Shown one piece after another: positions 49,013 through 58,815 of a stretch of DNA of 64,000 bases (its first letter is position 1; each line of letters starts with the position of its first letter). This DNA comes from Emticicia agri (GTDB taxonomy: Bacteria; Bacteroidota; Bacteroidia; Cytophagales; Spirosomataceae). Below the pieces are notes generated by a model. That model searched no databases, was not told the origin of the DNA, and saw only the letters and a program-made list of their open reading frames with translations. A program made the translations under genes and the position numbers. The stretch lies in NCBI RefSeq assembly GCF_004168285.1, contig NZ_SEWF01000009.1, positions 1 through 64,000 on the forward strand, given 5' to 3'.

Positions 49013-50656
49013 ATGCTACCTACTACAAATTTTACTCAGACTACAGCATTTAAAAAACTCAAGAGTCATCATAAAACCATTAGCAAAAAACAGTTGAAAG
49101 ACCTTTTTGCAGAGGACAAAAATCGCTTTAAGAAGTATTCACTGAAATTCAATGATATTTTAATTGATTATTCAAAAAACAATATCAATGGCCGCACAAT
49201 GGGCTATCTGATTGAACTGGCGCAGGAATGTAATCTTTCTAATGCCATCGCACAGATGTTTTCAGGGGCAAAAATTAATCAGACAGAAAACCGTGCCGTA
49301 TTGCATACCGCACTTCGTAACCGAAGCAATAGTGCGATATTGGTTGACGGGAATGATGTAATGCCAGAAGTAAATGAAGTATTGGCTAAAATGAAAGATT
49401 TTTCTGAAAGAGTGAATAAAGGCTCCTGGAAAGGCTATACCAATAAGAATATTACTGATATTGTGAATATAGGTATCGGTGGCTCAGACCTCGGCCCTGT
49501 AATGGCAACCGAAGCATTGAAACCCTATGCCAAAAAACTGAAAGTGCATTTTGTTTCAAATGTGGATGGCACTCATATTGCCGAAACGCTGAAGAATCTT
49601 TCGCCGGAAACTACCTTATTTATGATTGCCTCAAAAACTTTTACTACACAAGAGACGATGGCTAATGCTCATTCGGCTCGTAGCTGGTTTTTGACAACTG
49701 CTAGTGATGAAGCATTTGTGAAAAAACATTTTGTGGCTATTTCTACCAACCAGAAAGAAGTAGAGAAATTTGGTATAGACCCGGTTAATATGTTCGGATT
49801 CTGGGATTGGGTAGGAGGGAGATACTCTTTATGGTCGGCCATTGGTCTTTCTATCGCATGTTATATCGGTTTTGAAAATTTTGAGGCATTGCTGACGGGT
49901 GCGCATGAAATGGATATACATTTCCGAAATACACCTTTTCAGAAAAATGCGCCGGTTATATTGGCTTTGCTGGGTATTTGGTATAACAATTTTTATGGAG
50001 CCGAATCGCACGCTATTTTACCTTACGACCAGTATATGCACCGTTTTGCCGCTTATTTCCAACAGGGAGATATGGAGTCGAACGGTAAATATGTGGACAG
50101 AAAAGGGAATCAGGTTGATTATCAGACAGGCCCAATTATCTGGGGTGAACCGGGTACTAATGGTCAGCATGCGTTTTATCAGTTGATACACCAGGGAACC
50201 AAACTGATACCTGCCGATTTTATTGCTCCGGCTATATCGCATAACCCACTGGGTGAGCATCATAAAATGCTGTTGTCTAACTTCTTTGCACAAACAGAAG
50301 CTTTAATGAATGGAAAATCATTAGAAGAAGTTACGAAAGAATTAGCCGGAAAATCGCAGGAGGAAATTGATAAAATTGCTCCCTATAAAGTTTTCCTGGG
50401 TAATAAGCCTACCAATTCTATTCTTCTCAGGAAAATTACTCCTAAAACATTAGGAAGTCTGATTGCTCTCTATGAGCACAAGATTTTTGTACAGGGAGTT
50501 ATCTGGAATATCTTCAGTTTTGACCAGTGGGGTGTTGAACTTGGTAAACAATTAGCTAATAAAATTTATCCCGAATTGCAAGGTGATACCCCTGTTACAT
50601 CGCATGATACTTCAACTAATGGCTTAATTAACCAATATAAAAAGTGGAGAAAATAA
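49013..50656 (+). CDS. pgi: Glucose-6-phosphate isomerase
   Basis: 547 residues, full family length. Interconverts glucose-6-phosphate and fructose-6-phosphate in glycolysis. Motifs: '[17 protein letters not shown]', the sugar-phosphate region '[18 protein letters not shown]', '[15 protein letters not shown]', '[15 protein letters not shown]', and the C-terminal '[16 protein letters not shown]'. A weak hairpin (ACCTCC / GGAGGT, about 48983-49003) lies just before the start codon. Terminator at 50669. Confidence 0.97.
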   Translation: MLPTTNFTQTTAFKKLKSHHKTISKKQLKDLFAEDKNRFKKYSLKFNDILIDYSKNNINGRTMGYLIELAQECNLSNAIAQMFSGAKINQTENRAVLHTALRNRSNSAILVDGNDVMPEVNEVLAKMKDFSERVNKGSWKGYTNKNITDIVNIGIGGSDLGPVMATEALKPYAKKLKVHFVSNVDGTHIAETLKNLSPETTLFMIASKTFTTQETMANAHSARSWFLTTASDEAFVKKHFVAISTNQKEVEKFGIDPVNMFGFWDWVGGRYSLWSAIGLSIACYIGFENFEALLTGAHEMDIHFRNTPFQKNAPVILALLGIWYNNFYGAESHAILPYDQYMHRFAAYFQQGDMESNGKYVDRKGNQVDYQTGPIIWGEPGTNGQHAFYQLIHQGTKLIPADFIAPAISHNPLGEHHKMLLSNFFAQTEALMNGKSLEEVTKELAGKSQEEIDKIAPYKVFLGNKPTNSILLRKITPKTLGSLIALYEHKIFVQGVIWNIFSFDQWGVELGKQLANKIYPELQGDTPVTSHDTSTNGLINQYKKWRK

Positions 50657-50668
50657 GCTATTTTGTTG

Positions 50669-50702
50669 TAACCTATTGTAAATCAATAGGTTATATTTTT
50701 GT
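50669..50702 (+). terminator. Rho-independent terminator after pgi
   Basis: TAACCTATTG (50669-50678) pairs with CAATAGGTTA (50684-50693), loop TAAAT, then TATTTTT. Confidence 0.85.
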
Positions 50703-50971
50703 TTTATATTTTCATTATTTTTTGAAAAAATAATTTTAATAGAAATTATAAAAAAAAATAGCGTTTACATTTGGAAATATCAAATGCGTATTTTACTTTA
50801 GCATCAGAATTAAAAAATAAGCTTTCCTAATTAAATTAAAAAATGGTTAAACCGCACACAAAGGTAGGCCATGGCGAGAACGCAAGTTCAAACTCAAACC
50901 CAACGTAAAGTTATCAACTGTATGGGAGATGCAATCTGTGTCTCCCATTTACAGTAACAGTGAATCTAAAA
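50703..50971. other. AT-rich leader region of the LysM gene
   Basis: Together with the pgi terminator this makes a 315-bp gap. The first half is very AT-rich. A 28-codon ORF (50872-50958, 'MARTQVQTQTQRKVINCMGD...') is present but unsupported. ATGGGAGA (50922-50929) pairs with TCTCCCAT (50941-50948), an 11-nt loop, 23 bp before the LysM start; it could modulate translation. No tRNA or known riboswitch was recognised. Confidence 0.5.
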
Positions 50972-52858
50972 ATGGACTTACGTGCTTTTAGAAATATTGT
51001 TTATTTGAATTTACTACTGGGTTGTTGGCTAAACAGTAATTCTTTTGCATCAGGCATAAACCCATACAGCCCGGTAGTTCCAAACGAGGTTAAATTTGCG
51101 AATGTTACCTTTCAGCTCAACGATGTTACGAAGTATCTCGTAATAAATGAAATGAAAGACATTCAATCTAACAGGCAGGTGCTTTTAAATACATTAGAAA
51201 AAGCAACTTTGTTCTTTCCTATTGTTGAGCCAATTCTTAGAGAGCAGGGAGTACCTGATGACTTCAAGTTTTTAGTTAATTATCATAAATATCAGTCATC
51301 TGTTGAAAAAAACGGTATTTCTGAGGCAGGTGTCTTTTGGTGTTTAGACAGACAAAAAGCAGAAGAAGTTGATTTGCTGATGAACGCTCAAATTGACGAA
51401 CGAAAACATCTGATAAGAGCTACTCATGGAGCAGCACTTTGCTTAAAGAGAAATAATATATTGTATAATAACTGGGGTGCCACCTTGTATTCCTTAATTG
51501 CCCACAAGAAAATTGTTAATCAGTTAGAGATCAACCGCAAGTGGGCGAATACATCAGGCACAAACAACGAGTATATTGCTTTAGATAGCCCTGCTTATAT
51601 GGCGCTGTTGCAATTTCTGGCCTATAAGCTTGTCATTGAAGAAGAATTTCCGGCTTTCAAGTCGCAAGCTCCTAAAATCGTATATGAATACCCGTATAGT
51701 AAGGGTAAAAGCCTGAACCGTATTTCGGCAGAGCTAAAAGTTGACCTTGCTGTATTGAATGAATATAATCCTTGGTTGCTCGTAAAAAATGTACCTGATA
51801 CAGAATGTCAGGTATTGGTAGTAATACCTGCTAACCGATTCAATGAGATAAGAGTTTTAAGCGAATTATCAAAAAAATCGGGAGTACCTACCAAAGAATT
51901 AGGTTTTCCTCTTTTAAAAAGAGAAACAGGGCAGGCTGGCAATAAGGGTAAAGGCGGGATATTCTATCAGATTAATAATCTGGCTGGAATACAAGCAGAA
52001 ATGTGCGACAATGCTGTAACACTTGCCTATAAAGCCGATATTCCGATTAAGAAATTTGTAGAGTATAACGATATTAAAGAAAACGACCTGTTGCAGATAG
52101 GGCAGGTATATTATTTAGAGAGTAAGAGTGCCAGAGCGAGTGTCCCATTTCATGTAGTAAGAAACGGAGAAACTTTATGGAGTATCTCCCAGACTTACGG
52201 AGTTAAATTAGAAAATCTGTTAAAAAATAACAGATTTGAAACTGTACAACGATTACAAAGGGGTAGAATTATCTGGTTGCAATCTGTCAGGCCAAAGAAC
52301 AAGCCGGTGGAATATATTAATATGCCGGACGAACTGGAAGCTATAGACGAGATGGTAAGAGCCGAGAGCGATCCGGAACTCAATGAGGATTTGTTTAATA
52401 ATACCCCAATGAAAGTTGATACGATTGTATTGGTTGATAAAGAGAAAACAGCCATTAAAGAGAGCACAAGTGTAAAAGCTACTGGAAACGAAGTGGTTTT
52501 GGCAACTAAAGAAAAAGAATTAAATTCTTCACCTTTGACTCAGGAAATTAGGAAAGAAGAAACAAAGAACTTAAATTTGCCAAAAAGTGTTGATAGTAAT
52601 AACACTTCATCTCCGGTCTTGAAAAAAGACGAAACAGAGAGTAAAACCACACCTTCAATAGCGCCTCAAAGCACTAATACCTTAAAAGATAAAACCACTG
52701 AGCAAGGAAATTTTTTTTACCATACGGTCAGGAAAGATGATACTTTATTCAGAATTTCAGTCAACTACAATGTAACATTGGACGATTTAAGAAGATTAAA
52801 TAATTTGTCCAGCAATATTGTGAAGATAGGCGTAGTACTGAAAATTAAACAATTGTAA
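50972..52858 (+). CDS. LysM protein with degenerate MltD-like transglycosylase domain
   Basis: 628 residues from the ATG at 50972 (a GTG 12 bp earlier is also possible); signal peptide to about 'NSFASG'. Residues about 70-190 follow an MltD-type lytic transglycosylase ('EPILREQGVPDDFKFLVNYH', 'LIRATHGAALCLKR'), but the catalytic Glu-Ser motif is replaced by 'NYHKYQSSVEKNGISEAG'. Four LysM-like segments follow (about 235-290, 330-390, 392-440 'FHVVRNGETLWSISQTYGVK', and 580-628 'YHTVRKDDTLFRISVNYNVT'), with a charged linker at 450-575. Probably binds peptidoglycan without cutting it. Confidence 0.83.
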   Translation: MDLRAFRNIVYLNLLLGCWLNSNSFASGINPYSPVVPNEVKFANVTFQLNDVTKYLVINEMKDIQSNRQVLLNTLEKATLFFPIVEPILREQGVPDDFKFLVNYHKYQSSVEKNGISEAGVFWCLDRQKAEEVDLLMNAQIDERKHLIRATHGAALCLKRNNILYNNWGATLYSLIAHKKIVNQLEINRKWANTSGTNNEYIALDSPAYMALLQFLAYKLVIEEEFPAFKSQAPKIVYEYPYSKGKSLNRISAELKVDLAVLNEYNPWLLVKNVPDTECQVLVVIPANRFNEIRVLSELSKKSGVPTKELGFPLLKRETGQAGNKGKGGIFYQINNLAGIQAEMCDNAVTLAYKADIPIKKFVEYNDIKENDLLQIGQVYYLESKSARASVPFHVVRNGETLWSISQTYGVKLENLLKNNRFETVQRLQRGRIIWLQSVRPKNKPVEYINMPDELEAIDEMVRAESDPELNEDLFNNTPMKVDTIVLVDKEKTAIKESTSVKATGNEVVLATKEKELNSSPLTQEIRKEETKNLNLPKSVDSNNTSSPVLKKDETESKTTPSIAPQSTNTLKDKTTEQGNFFYHTVRKDDTLFRISVNYNVTLDDLRRLNNLSSNIVKIGVVLKIKQL

Positions 52859-52883
52859 TAGTATAGATTCACTCAATAGCTCA

Positions 52884-52920
52884 GATTAGCCTCTGCCACT
52901 GGCGGGGGCTAATTTTTTTT
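52884..52920 (+). terminator. Terminator after the LysM gene, overlapping convergent stop
   Basis: ATTAGCCTCTGCCA (52885-52898) pairs with TGGCGGGGGCTAAT (52900-52913 region) using G-U pairs, followed by eight T. It overlaps the last codons' boundary of the convergent FGE-like gene. Confidence 0.75.
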
Positions 52921-53854
52921 AGATGTCTTTTACACAACGAAAACCCACATGCATCAGGCTTGTTTCAGGGGTGGTAAAAGACCGTCCTGATACACGGTAG
53001 CCATGACACCACGATGGCTCGCACAAAAAAGACCCGCCTCTTTGTACCTTTTCTTTTTTATCGTTGTTTTCTCTTTCAATGCCTGTTATTAAATCAGCAT
53101 AGTTGGTTTTCCAATCCTCGCACCATTCCCATACATTGCCACACATATCATAAATACCTAAAGGAGATTGAGTAAATGAGGCTACCGGGGCAGCAAAATG
53201 AAATCCATCAAGCGTTTTATCAAAGTTCGGGAAAGTGCCATTCCAGGTATTGGCCAGATATTTACCGTTAGCTACCAGTTCATTGCCGAAGGGGTAAATA
53301 AGTTTGGAATTAATGCCATTTCTTGCGGCATGTTCCCATTCAATTTCGTAGGGTAATCTTTTTCCTGCCCATTGTGCATAGGCTTTGGCATCATTCCACG
53401 ATACCTGTGTAACCGGGAAGTTATCAGGAGCTTTGGGGGCGTTTTTACCATACGGATATTCCCAGTTAGCCCCTTTTTCCAATACCCATTGTTTGGTTTG
53501 TTCATTCAGAATGCCACCATCACCAAATTCTTCTGCCTGGGTTTTGTAATTTGTAGCTAAAACAAATTTTCTGAAATCGCCTACGGTTACTTCATGAGCA
53601 TCTATCAGAAAAGGCTTTACCTGAGTCCAGAAAGTAGGTTTTTCCCAATCTACCCCATCAATAGCACCAATTTGTGTAACCCCGCCTGGCACATAGACCA
53701 TGTCAGCCGGAAGATTCTGTGGCGGAGTATTAACCACTGATTTTTCAACAGGCTCTGATTGATAGATAGTAATATTCTCTGCAAATTGATATGAATCAAC
53801 TTTTTTTTCACACGAAAACATCAACAAACAGAGTACAATTACAGGATACTTCAT
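52919..53854 (-). CDS. Formylglycine-generating-enzyme-like (SUMF1) lipoprotein
   Basis: 311 residues, lipobox-type Cys at 'VLCLLMFSCEKK'. The rest is an FGE-sulfatase domain: 'DMVYVPGGVTQIGAIDG', 'FLIDAHEVTVGDFRKFV', 'PVTQVSWNDAKAYAQWAGKR', 'GNVWEWCEDW', and the active region 'RGGSFLCEPSWCHGYRVSG', which keeps both Cys of true formylglycine-generating enzymes. GldJ-type relatives usually lack that pair. It may activate exported sulfatases, though none is in the window. The neighbouring Wzy-like gene starts 18 bp upstream, so the two may be co-transcribed. Confidence 0.85.
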   Translation of the reverse strand: MKYPVIVLCLLMFSCEKKVDSYQFAENITIYQSEPVEKSVVNTPPQNLPADMVYVPGGVTQIGAIDGVDWEKPTFWTQVKPFLIDAHEVTVGDFRKFVLATNYKTQAEEFGDGGILNEQTKQWVLEKGANWEYPYGKNAPKAPDNFPVTQVSWNDAKAYAQWAGKRLPYEIEWEHAARNGINSKLIYPFGNELVANGKYLANTWNGTFPNFDKTLDGFHFAAPVASFTQSPLGIYDMCGNVWEWCEDWKTNYADLITGIERENNDKKEKVQRGGSFLCEPSWCHGYRVSGRSFTTPETSLMHVGFRCVKDI

Positions 53855-53872
53855 GCCGGAGAAAAAGAAAAT

Positions 53873-55231
53873 TTAAGTAGTTAAAGCCGCTTTGGGTGCT
53901 TTTATAACAGGAACCCGCTTATAATTTAAGGCAAATCGGGCCACAAAAATAATGGCTGTCCAGCGCTGATAATCGTAAGGCATACCCATTGTAAAGTTCT
54001 GTATTACCGTAACCAGAAATACATAAGCCGTAAATAAGGTAAAGTTACAGGTAGGGTTAAAGATTTCTTTAAATACCCAGATGAGTAATATAATGTGAAT
54101 GAGCGTAAAAACTACAAAACCAATAATCCCTAAATCGTTGAGCGTCTGAAAAATAGGGGAGTCTATGTATTTATGGTGATAACCGTTGCCAAAAATTACG
54201 GTCAGCCAATCACCGTCTTCAAGTCTTTCGTTAATACTCTTAAATAAATTGGTAATGTTGGTTACACGGGTAGAGGCTGAATCGTCACCTGCCAGTTTTA
54301 CGGTTGAAGCAGTTTTTGTATCTGTCAAAGACGTTACAATCCGCTCAATACGGTCTGTAATGATACTTGATACATTGATAAAGTACTCGTTAAATCTTGT
54401 ATGTTCCCATAGGTAATAAATACCACCACAAGCTAAAAAGAAAAGGAGTATGCCCTGCCACCCAAACACCCACTTCAGACCCTTATAAATATTGTGCGCA
54501 TTAATGTTTGTAAGGTAATAGAAAAAGAAAAATAAGCCGGTGATAAGTATGATGGCCATTGCTTGGCAAAGGGCAACTACCAATAGTAAAAGCAGAACAC
54601 TACCTATATAAAATAAACGCCATAATAACCGTTTTTCATCTTTCAGCAAGATGATGCCCGCTACAACGCCACAATAAGCACTTTTGGCATAAATGTGGGG
54701 GTTTCCCATTGATGATACGGCATCGTCGCCTCCAAAACTAATAGAAGCCCGCATACCAATTACATATAGTGGGTTACGAAGTATGTAATAGAGCAAACTT
54801 AAACCGCCAATGAGACAGATAATGAGTGAAAACAGGAGGAAATTATTTTTGAGAGTATTAATTGAAGTTCCCGCAAAAATAAACATCGATAATAAAATCA
54901 ATGCCTGATATACTGCCTCAACAGTAGTATTGGTAAACCAGCCCCGGTTGGGTGCATAAGTGGCCAAGTAGAATATAGCAATAATTGAATAGGCTATGCA
55001 AAGTAAATAGCCTAAAGTATTGGTCTGATATAGTTTTTTGATGGTAAGCGGAAAAGCTAATAACAGGCTGCCAATGGTTAAAACAGCCGTAAAAGCAGTG
55101 CTGTTGGGCGCTAATTTTAGCCCATCTCTCAGGAAATAGATAATAGGAGCCCCAAAAAAGAAAAAACTCAATCCCAGACTCTGCCTATATTTTAATAATT
55201 TATTGAGTAATAAGTCTATGTAGATTATCAT
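53873..55231 (-). CDS. O-antigen ligase/polymerase-like membrane protein
   Basis: 452 residues with about twelve TM helices and one large extracytoplasmic loop (about 275-365; 'NVSSIITDRIERIVTSLT', 'SASTRVTNITNLFKSINERL', 'IFGNGYHHKYIDSP'). This is the layout of Wzy polymerases and WaaL ligases; 'GNGY' before a hydrophobic helix resembles the family's conserved loop. It joins glycan repeat units or attaches glycans in the inner membrane. It is divergent from a glycosyltransferase and acyltransferase pair, forming a small polysaccharide cluster. Confidence 0.78.
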   Translation of the reverse strand: MIIYIDLLLNKLLKYRQSLGLSFFFFGAPIIYFLRDGLKLAPNSTAFTAVLTIGSLLLAFPLTIKKLYQTNTLGYLLCIAYSIIAIFYLATYAPNRGWFTNTTVEAVYQALILLSMFIFAGTSINTLKNNFLLFSLIICLIGGLSLLYYILRNPLYVIGMRASISFGGDDAVSSMGNPHIYAKSAYCGVVAGIILLKDEKRLLWRLFYIGSVLLLLLVVALCQAMAIILITGLFFFFYYLTNINAHNIYKGLKWVFGWQGILLFFLACGGIYYLWEHTRFNEYFINVSSIITDRIERIVTSLTDTKTASTVKLAGDDSASTRVTNITNLFKSINERLEDGDWLTVIFGNGYHHKYIDSPIFQTLNDLGIIGFVVFTLIHIILLIWVFKEIFNPTCNFTLFTAYVFLVTVIQNFTMGMPYDYQRWTAIIFVARFALNYKRVPVIKAPKAALTT

Positions 55232-55358
55232 CTTTATTTTTTTTACAAATATACTTTACCTCAGCTTAATTGTCATTTATTATCAGCTAATTTTCTATTA
55301 TAAGGCCAAAATTTCGTAATTTTGAGCCAGTGTTATTAAAAGAAAAAATCGGCAGCGA

Positions 55359-56507
55359 ATGAGGATACTTATCATTCATCAATACCTTTGGTCTCATTAT
55401 AAAGGCAAAATTTATTCAGAACTCCAGAAAATTGTTAATACGCATAAAAATGATGAATTATTAGTTCTTCAGACTTCTTTAAACGAAATTACAAGGGCTA
55501 ATTTAGGGCCGGTTGACAGAAGCATTCATCAATATAACTATCAGGTATTAGTAGACGACTATTACGAGAATATACCTAATACGACAAGAGCCCGAAAAAT
55601 GTTGTATTGGGTACGCAAATTCAAGCCAGATGTGGTCAATGTCTCAGGTTATTATGAGCCTGCCATGAATATGGTTATATTTTATTGCCGGATGGTTGGC
55701 ATTAAAGTGATTATTTCTGTTGATTCTACCGAAGAAGATAAACCGAATATCTGGTGGAAAGAAACCATTAAACGTTTTGTTGTAAACCGAGCTCAGGGTT
55801 TTTTCTGCTATGGTTCTAAAGCAAGTGAGTATATGCTTAAATTCGGTGCAAAACCTGAGCAGATTCTGTTAGAAAATAATGCCGTTGATAATGAGAAAAT
55901 TGCCTCTATTTATCAGGAGGCTTACCCAAACAGAGACAATGAAAAGCAAAAGTTTGCTTTAAGACCTTATAATTTTATCTATACAGGTCGGTTAATGGCC
56001 ATTAAGAATGTTAAAAATTTAGTAATTGCCTTTTCAAAGGTTAAAAATAAAGATTGGGGATTAATTATCTTAGGAGATGGGGCTGAGGGAGAAAATTTAA
56101 GAAATTATGTGGCCGATAACCAAATTGAAGGTGTAAAATTCATAGAAGGGCAAGCCTGGTATAATGTACCTAAGTTTATGGCTATTGGTGATGTGTTTGT
56201 ACTACCAAGCTACTCAGAACCCTGGGGATTGGTGGTAAACGAAGCTATGGTGTGTGGCATGCCCGTTGTTGTGTCAAATAAATGTGGTTCCTCACACGAT
56301 TTGGTGAAAAATGGTGAAAATGGTTATACTTTTAACCCATACGATACCGAAGAACTGGCTCAAATCTTGTTGAAATTTGTAAACGAGCCTCAGAAAATTA
56401 ATAGTTTTGGTGATGTTTCTAAAGAAGTAATAAAAAAATACTCGCCCGGGCAAGTTGCTCAGGAGATGTATAGTGGTTTTAAAAAAGTATTGTATGAACA
56501 TAAATAG
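55359..56507 (+). CDS. GT4-family glycosyltransferase
   Basis: 382 residues of GT-B fold. The N-terminal domain starts 'MRILIIHQYLWSHYKGKIYS'. The C-terminal domain has 'YNFIYTGRLMAIKNVKNLVI', 'WGLIILGDGAEGENLRNYV' and the nucleotide-sugar motif 'EPWGLVVNEAMVCGMPVVVS', including the Glu-x7-Glu pattern of GT4. It likely adds a sugar to a surface glycan. TAATTTTG at 55317-55324 may be its -7 box. Overlaps the next gene by 14 bp. Confidence 0.9.
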   Translation: MRILIIHQYLWSHYKGKIYSELQKIVNTHKNDELLVLQTSLNEITRANLGPVDRSIHQYNYQVLVDDYYENIPNTTRARKMLYWVRKFKPDVVNVSGYYEPAMNMVIFYCRMVGIKVIISVDSTEEDKPNIWWKETIKRFVVNRAQGFFCYGSKASEYMLKFGAKPEQILLENNAVDNEKIASIYQEAYPNRDNEKQKFALRPYNFIYTGRLMAIKNVKNLVIAFSKVKNKDWGLIILGDGAEGENLRNYVADNQIEGVKFIEGQAWYNVPKFMAIGDVFVLPSYSEPWGLVVNEAMVCGMPVVVSNKCGSSHDLVKNGENGYTFNPYDTEELAQILLKFVNEPQKINSFGDVSKEVIKKYSPGQVAQEMYSGFKKVLYEHK

Positions 56508-57546
56508 AACTAACAATTTTGATTTGATAAGATTAATGGCTGCTTTTCAGGTATTAATCTGGCATGGTGCTGAACATTTGAATATTTTTGATGCGAATGA
56601 CCCTTTCCTGTCAATACTTTTTCATTTTCCGGGCGTACCTATCTTCTTTACTATCAGTGGCTTTTTAATCAGTCATTCTTTAGAACGGAATAATTTTAAT
56701 CTGAAAAAATATTTCAGAAACCGGGCTTTACGTATATATCCTGCCTTGTGGATGTGTACTATTCTCACGGGTCTATTATTGATTTATTTTATTCAACCTA
56801 TCGTCATTAAAGATTTGTTTATCTGGTTTGTAGCGCAGATTACCTTTTTGCAGTTTTATGTGCCGACCTCTTTAAAGGCCTGGGGAGCAGGGCATCCGAA
56901 TGGGAGTTTGTGGAGTGTGGCGGTTGAATTACAGTTTTATCTGATTTTGCCCATACTTTTATATTTTATCAACCAACCTAAAAGGCTACTGCATAAAAAT
57001 ATAAGAATTGCTGTCTTGTTTGTATTAGCTGTTCTGACTACTTACTTTATTAACACCAGTTCATGGATTCATGCCCACGAACTTTTGTCAAAGGTTTTGG
57101 GCAATACCGTATTCTACTATCTGTATTTTTTTCTGACCGGTATAGCTATTTATAAGAATTTCCGGTGGATTGAAAAATATTTAAAAGGAAAGGTATTTAT
57201 TTGGTTATTGATATATGCAGCTTATGTACTACTATTTCAAACATGGCTGAAACTCTATATAGACCCTTATACGGTTTCTATATTGGGTATTATAGCTAAT
57301 ACTTTATTATCCTTATTAACCCTTTCGTTTGCCTTTTCGTTTGTTAACCTGAGTAAGAACCTCCTGCAGGAAAACGATATTTCTTACGGCATCTATATTT
57401 ATCATTTGCCGGTTATTAATATCATGATTAGTCTGCGTTTCTTTGGTAGTATCTGGGATTTGATAGTAATGGCTATGGCAGTAACAATTATTGCCTACAC
57501 CTCATGGAAACTCATTGAACAAAGGGCGCTAAGGGCAAAATTCTGA
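56494..57546 (+). CDS. Acyltransferase-3 (OafA-like) membrane protein
   Basis: 350 residues from the ATG at 56494, 14 bp inside the glycosyltransferase gene, so translation is probably coupled. About ten TM helices. The N-terminal signature 'NFDLIRLMAAFQVLIWHGAE' contains the Arg and His of the family, and 'FFTISGFLISHSLER', 'YFRNRALRIYPALW' and 'SLWSVAVELQFYLILPIL' follow. It likely O-acylates the glycan made with the GT4. Its stop abuts the stop of the convergent SGNH gene. Confidence 0.93.
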   Translation: MNINRTNNFDLIRLMAAFQVLIWHGAEHLNIFDANDPFLSILFHFPGVPIFFTISGFLISHSLERNNFNLKKYFRNRALRIYPALWMCTILTGLLLIYFIQPIVIKDLFIWFVAQITFLQFYVPTSLKAWGAGHPNGSLWSVAVELQFYLILPILLYFINQPKRLLHKNIRIAVLFVLAVLTTYFINTSSWIHAHELLSKVLGNTVFYYLYFFLTGIAIYKNFRWIEKYLKGKVFIWLLIYAAYVLLFQTWLKLYIDPYTVSILGIIANTLLSLLTLSFAFSFVNLSKNLLQENDISYGIYIYHLPVINIMISLRFFGSIWDLIVMAMAVTIIAYTSWKLIEQRALRAKF

Positions 57547-58731
57547 TTAAGGAACAATGTTTTCTCTTTGTAGTGTCTGATAAAGATATTCTGCCGCAAG
57601 TGCATGGCCTTTCTGATTCCAATGGAAATCAACGGGTAAATAATAGGTTTCTATTGGATTCTTTGCACGCATCAATTCTTCTCTGAATGTAAAGAATTTA
57701 ATTTGGTTTTGCGAACAATAGTTATTCAAAGCATTTTCTACCCCTATGGTGCCTGATTTCTGGTATTCCTCAATGGAAGAGTGGGCAGGTATATAATAGA
57801 CCAGAAAATTCACACCTTCTTTTTTAGTAGCAGCCTGTAAAGCAGAAAGATATTTATAAGTATGGTAGAGTGGCTCGTTTGTGTCTATTTGAGTGGTTGG
57901 CTTTGGAGGTGCTACCGTATTCTTATCCTGTTTCGGAGCTTTATCTGTTTCTTTCTGCGCTATTCCGGTTTCTGGTTTTTGGGTATTACTTACAGAATCA
58001 GCATTAGCCTGACTGGCTTTGTTGGCATCACTCACCCTTTTATTCCACAGCAGACCAATATTATAGCGAATAAGCCCAAACAATTGAGAGTTTGAAGATA
58101 ACCAGTTGTAGAGTTTATTTTCGACTAATTTGTTTTTCTTCAGGGCATTTACTGTAGCGTAAGAATTTTGTTCATTGACAATAATAGAATCATTGTCAAT
58201 ATGGAAATAAGCATTCGCTTTATTATCATTGATGTCATTATCAAAATAAAAATAAATAACTGTTTTCGGAGCTAATTCTTTTCCTCTTACCTGAAAAAAC
58301 TTCAGCGCATAATCTGTACCTGCCCCTGACACTCCGGCATTCAGCACAGCAATCGAGTCTTTATTGATTTTCTTTTCTAAAATACTGGCAAATGTTTCTT
58401 TATCATTTACCCCCCAGCCATAGGTGAAAGAATCGCCGAGACATAGAATTTTGTTGGAGTATTTTTTATAATCGGCCACCTGTCGGGTATCTCGCATACC
58501 AAGGTCGTTGTTCTGGTATTCATAATAATACACGTCCGGATGGTCTTTGAAGCCTTTCTGATTAGGAACAGGTATCATACCTCCTAATTTTTCATCATAA
58601 AAAAACTGAACAGGGGAAGTAACCTGAGGATAGAATACCCTGATTGCAAATTCACCAATAAGTAGCGCAACAGATATACTAATAATAAAAGTCAGTATGA
58701 GTGGAAAAACTTTTTTAATCAACTTAGACAT
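57547..58731 (-). CDS. SGNH/GDSL hydrolase with N-terminal membrane anchor
   Basis: 394 residues from the ATG at 58731 ('MSKLIKKVFPLILTFIISIS'), with a single TM helix; the frame extends 12 codons further upstream. SGNH motifs: 'ILCLGDSFTYGWGVND' (Ser), 'VLNAGVSGAGTDYAL' (Gly), 'YFYFDNDINDN' (Asn), and 'DFHWNQKGHALAAEYL' (Asp/His). The middle (about 220-265) is a low-complexity Lys/Pro/Thr/Asn linker. Such anchored SGNH proteins often modify glycans alongside OafA acyltransferases, which fits the convergent neighbour. On the minus strand TATCTTTG (58765-58772) may be its -7 box. Confidence 0.87.
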   Translation of the reverse strand: MSKLIKKVFPLILTFIISISVALLIGEFAIRVFYPQVTSPVQFFYDEKLGGMIPVPNQKGFKDHPDVYYYEYQNNDLGMRDTRQVADYKKYSNKILCLGDSFTYGWGVNDKETFASILEKKINKDSIAVLNAGVSGAGTDYALKFFQVRGKELAPKTVIYFYFDNDINDNKANAYFHIDNDSIIVNEQNSYATVNALKKNKLVENKLYNWLSSNSQLFGLIRYNIGLLWNKRVSDANKASQANADSVSNTQKPETGIAQKETDKAPKQDKNTVAPPKPTTQIDTNEPLYHTYKYLSALQAATKKEGVNFLVYYIPAHSSIEEYQKSGTIGVENALNNYCSQNQIKFFTFREELMRAKNPIETYYLPVDFHWNQKGHALAAEYLYQTLQRENIVP

Positions 58732-58815
58732 TGAAATAATTTTTGCAATTTTGTGTACTTTTCGCAAAGATAAAAATTTTGCTGAGGGGAAACTAATGAA
58801 ATATCAGTATAAAGT

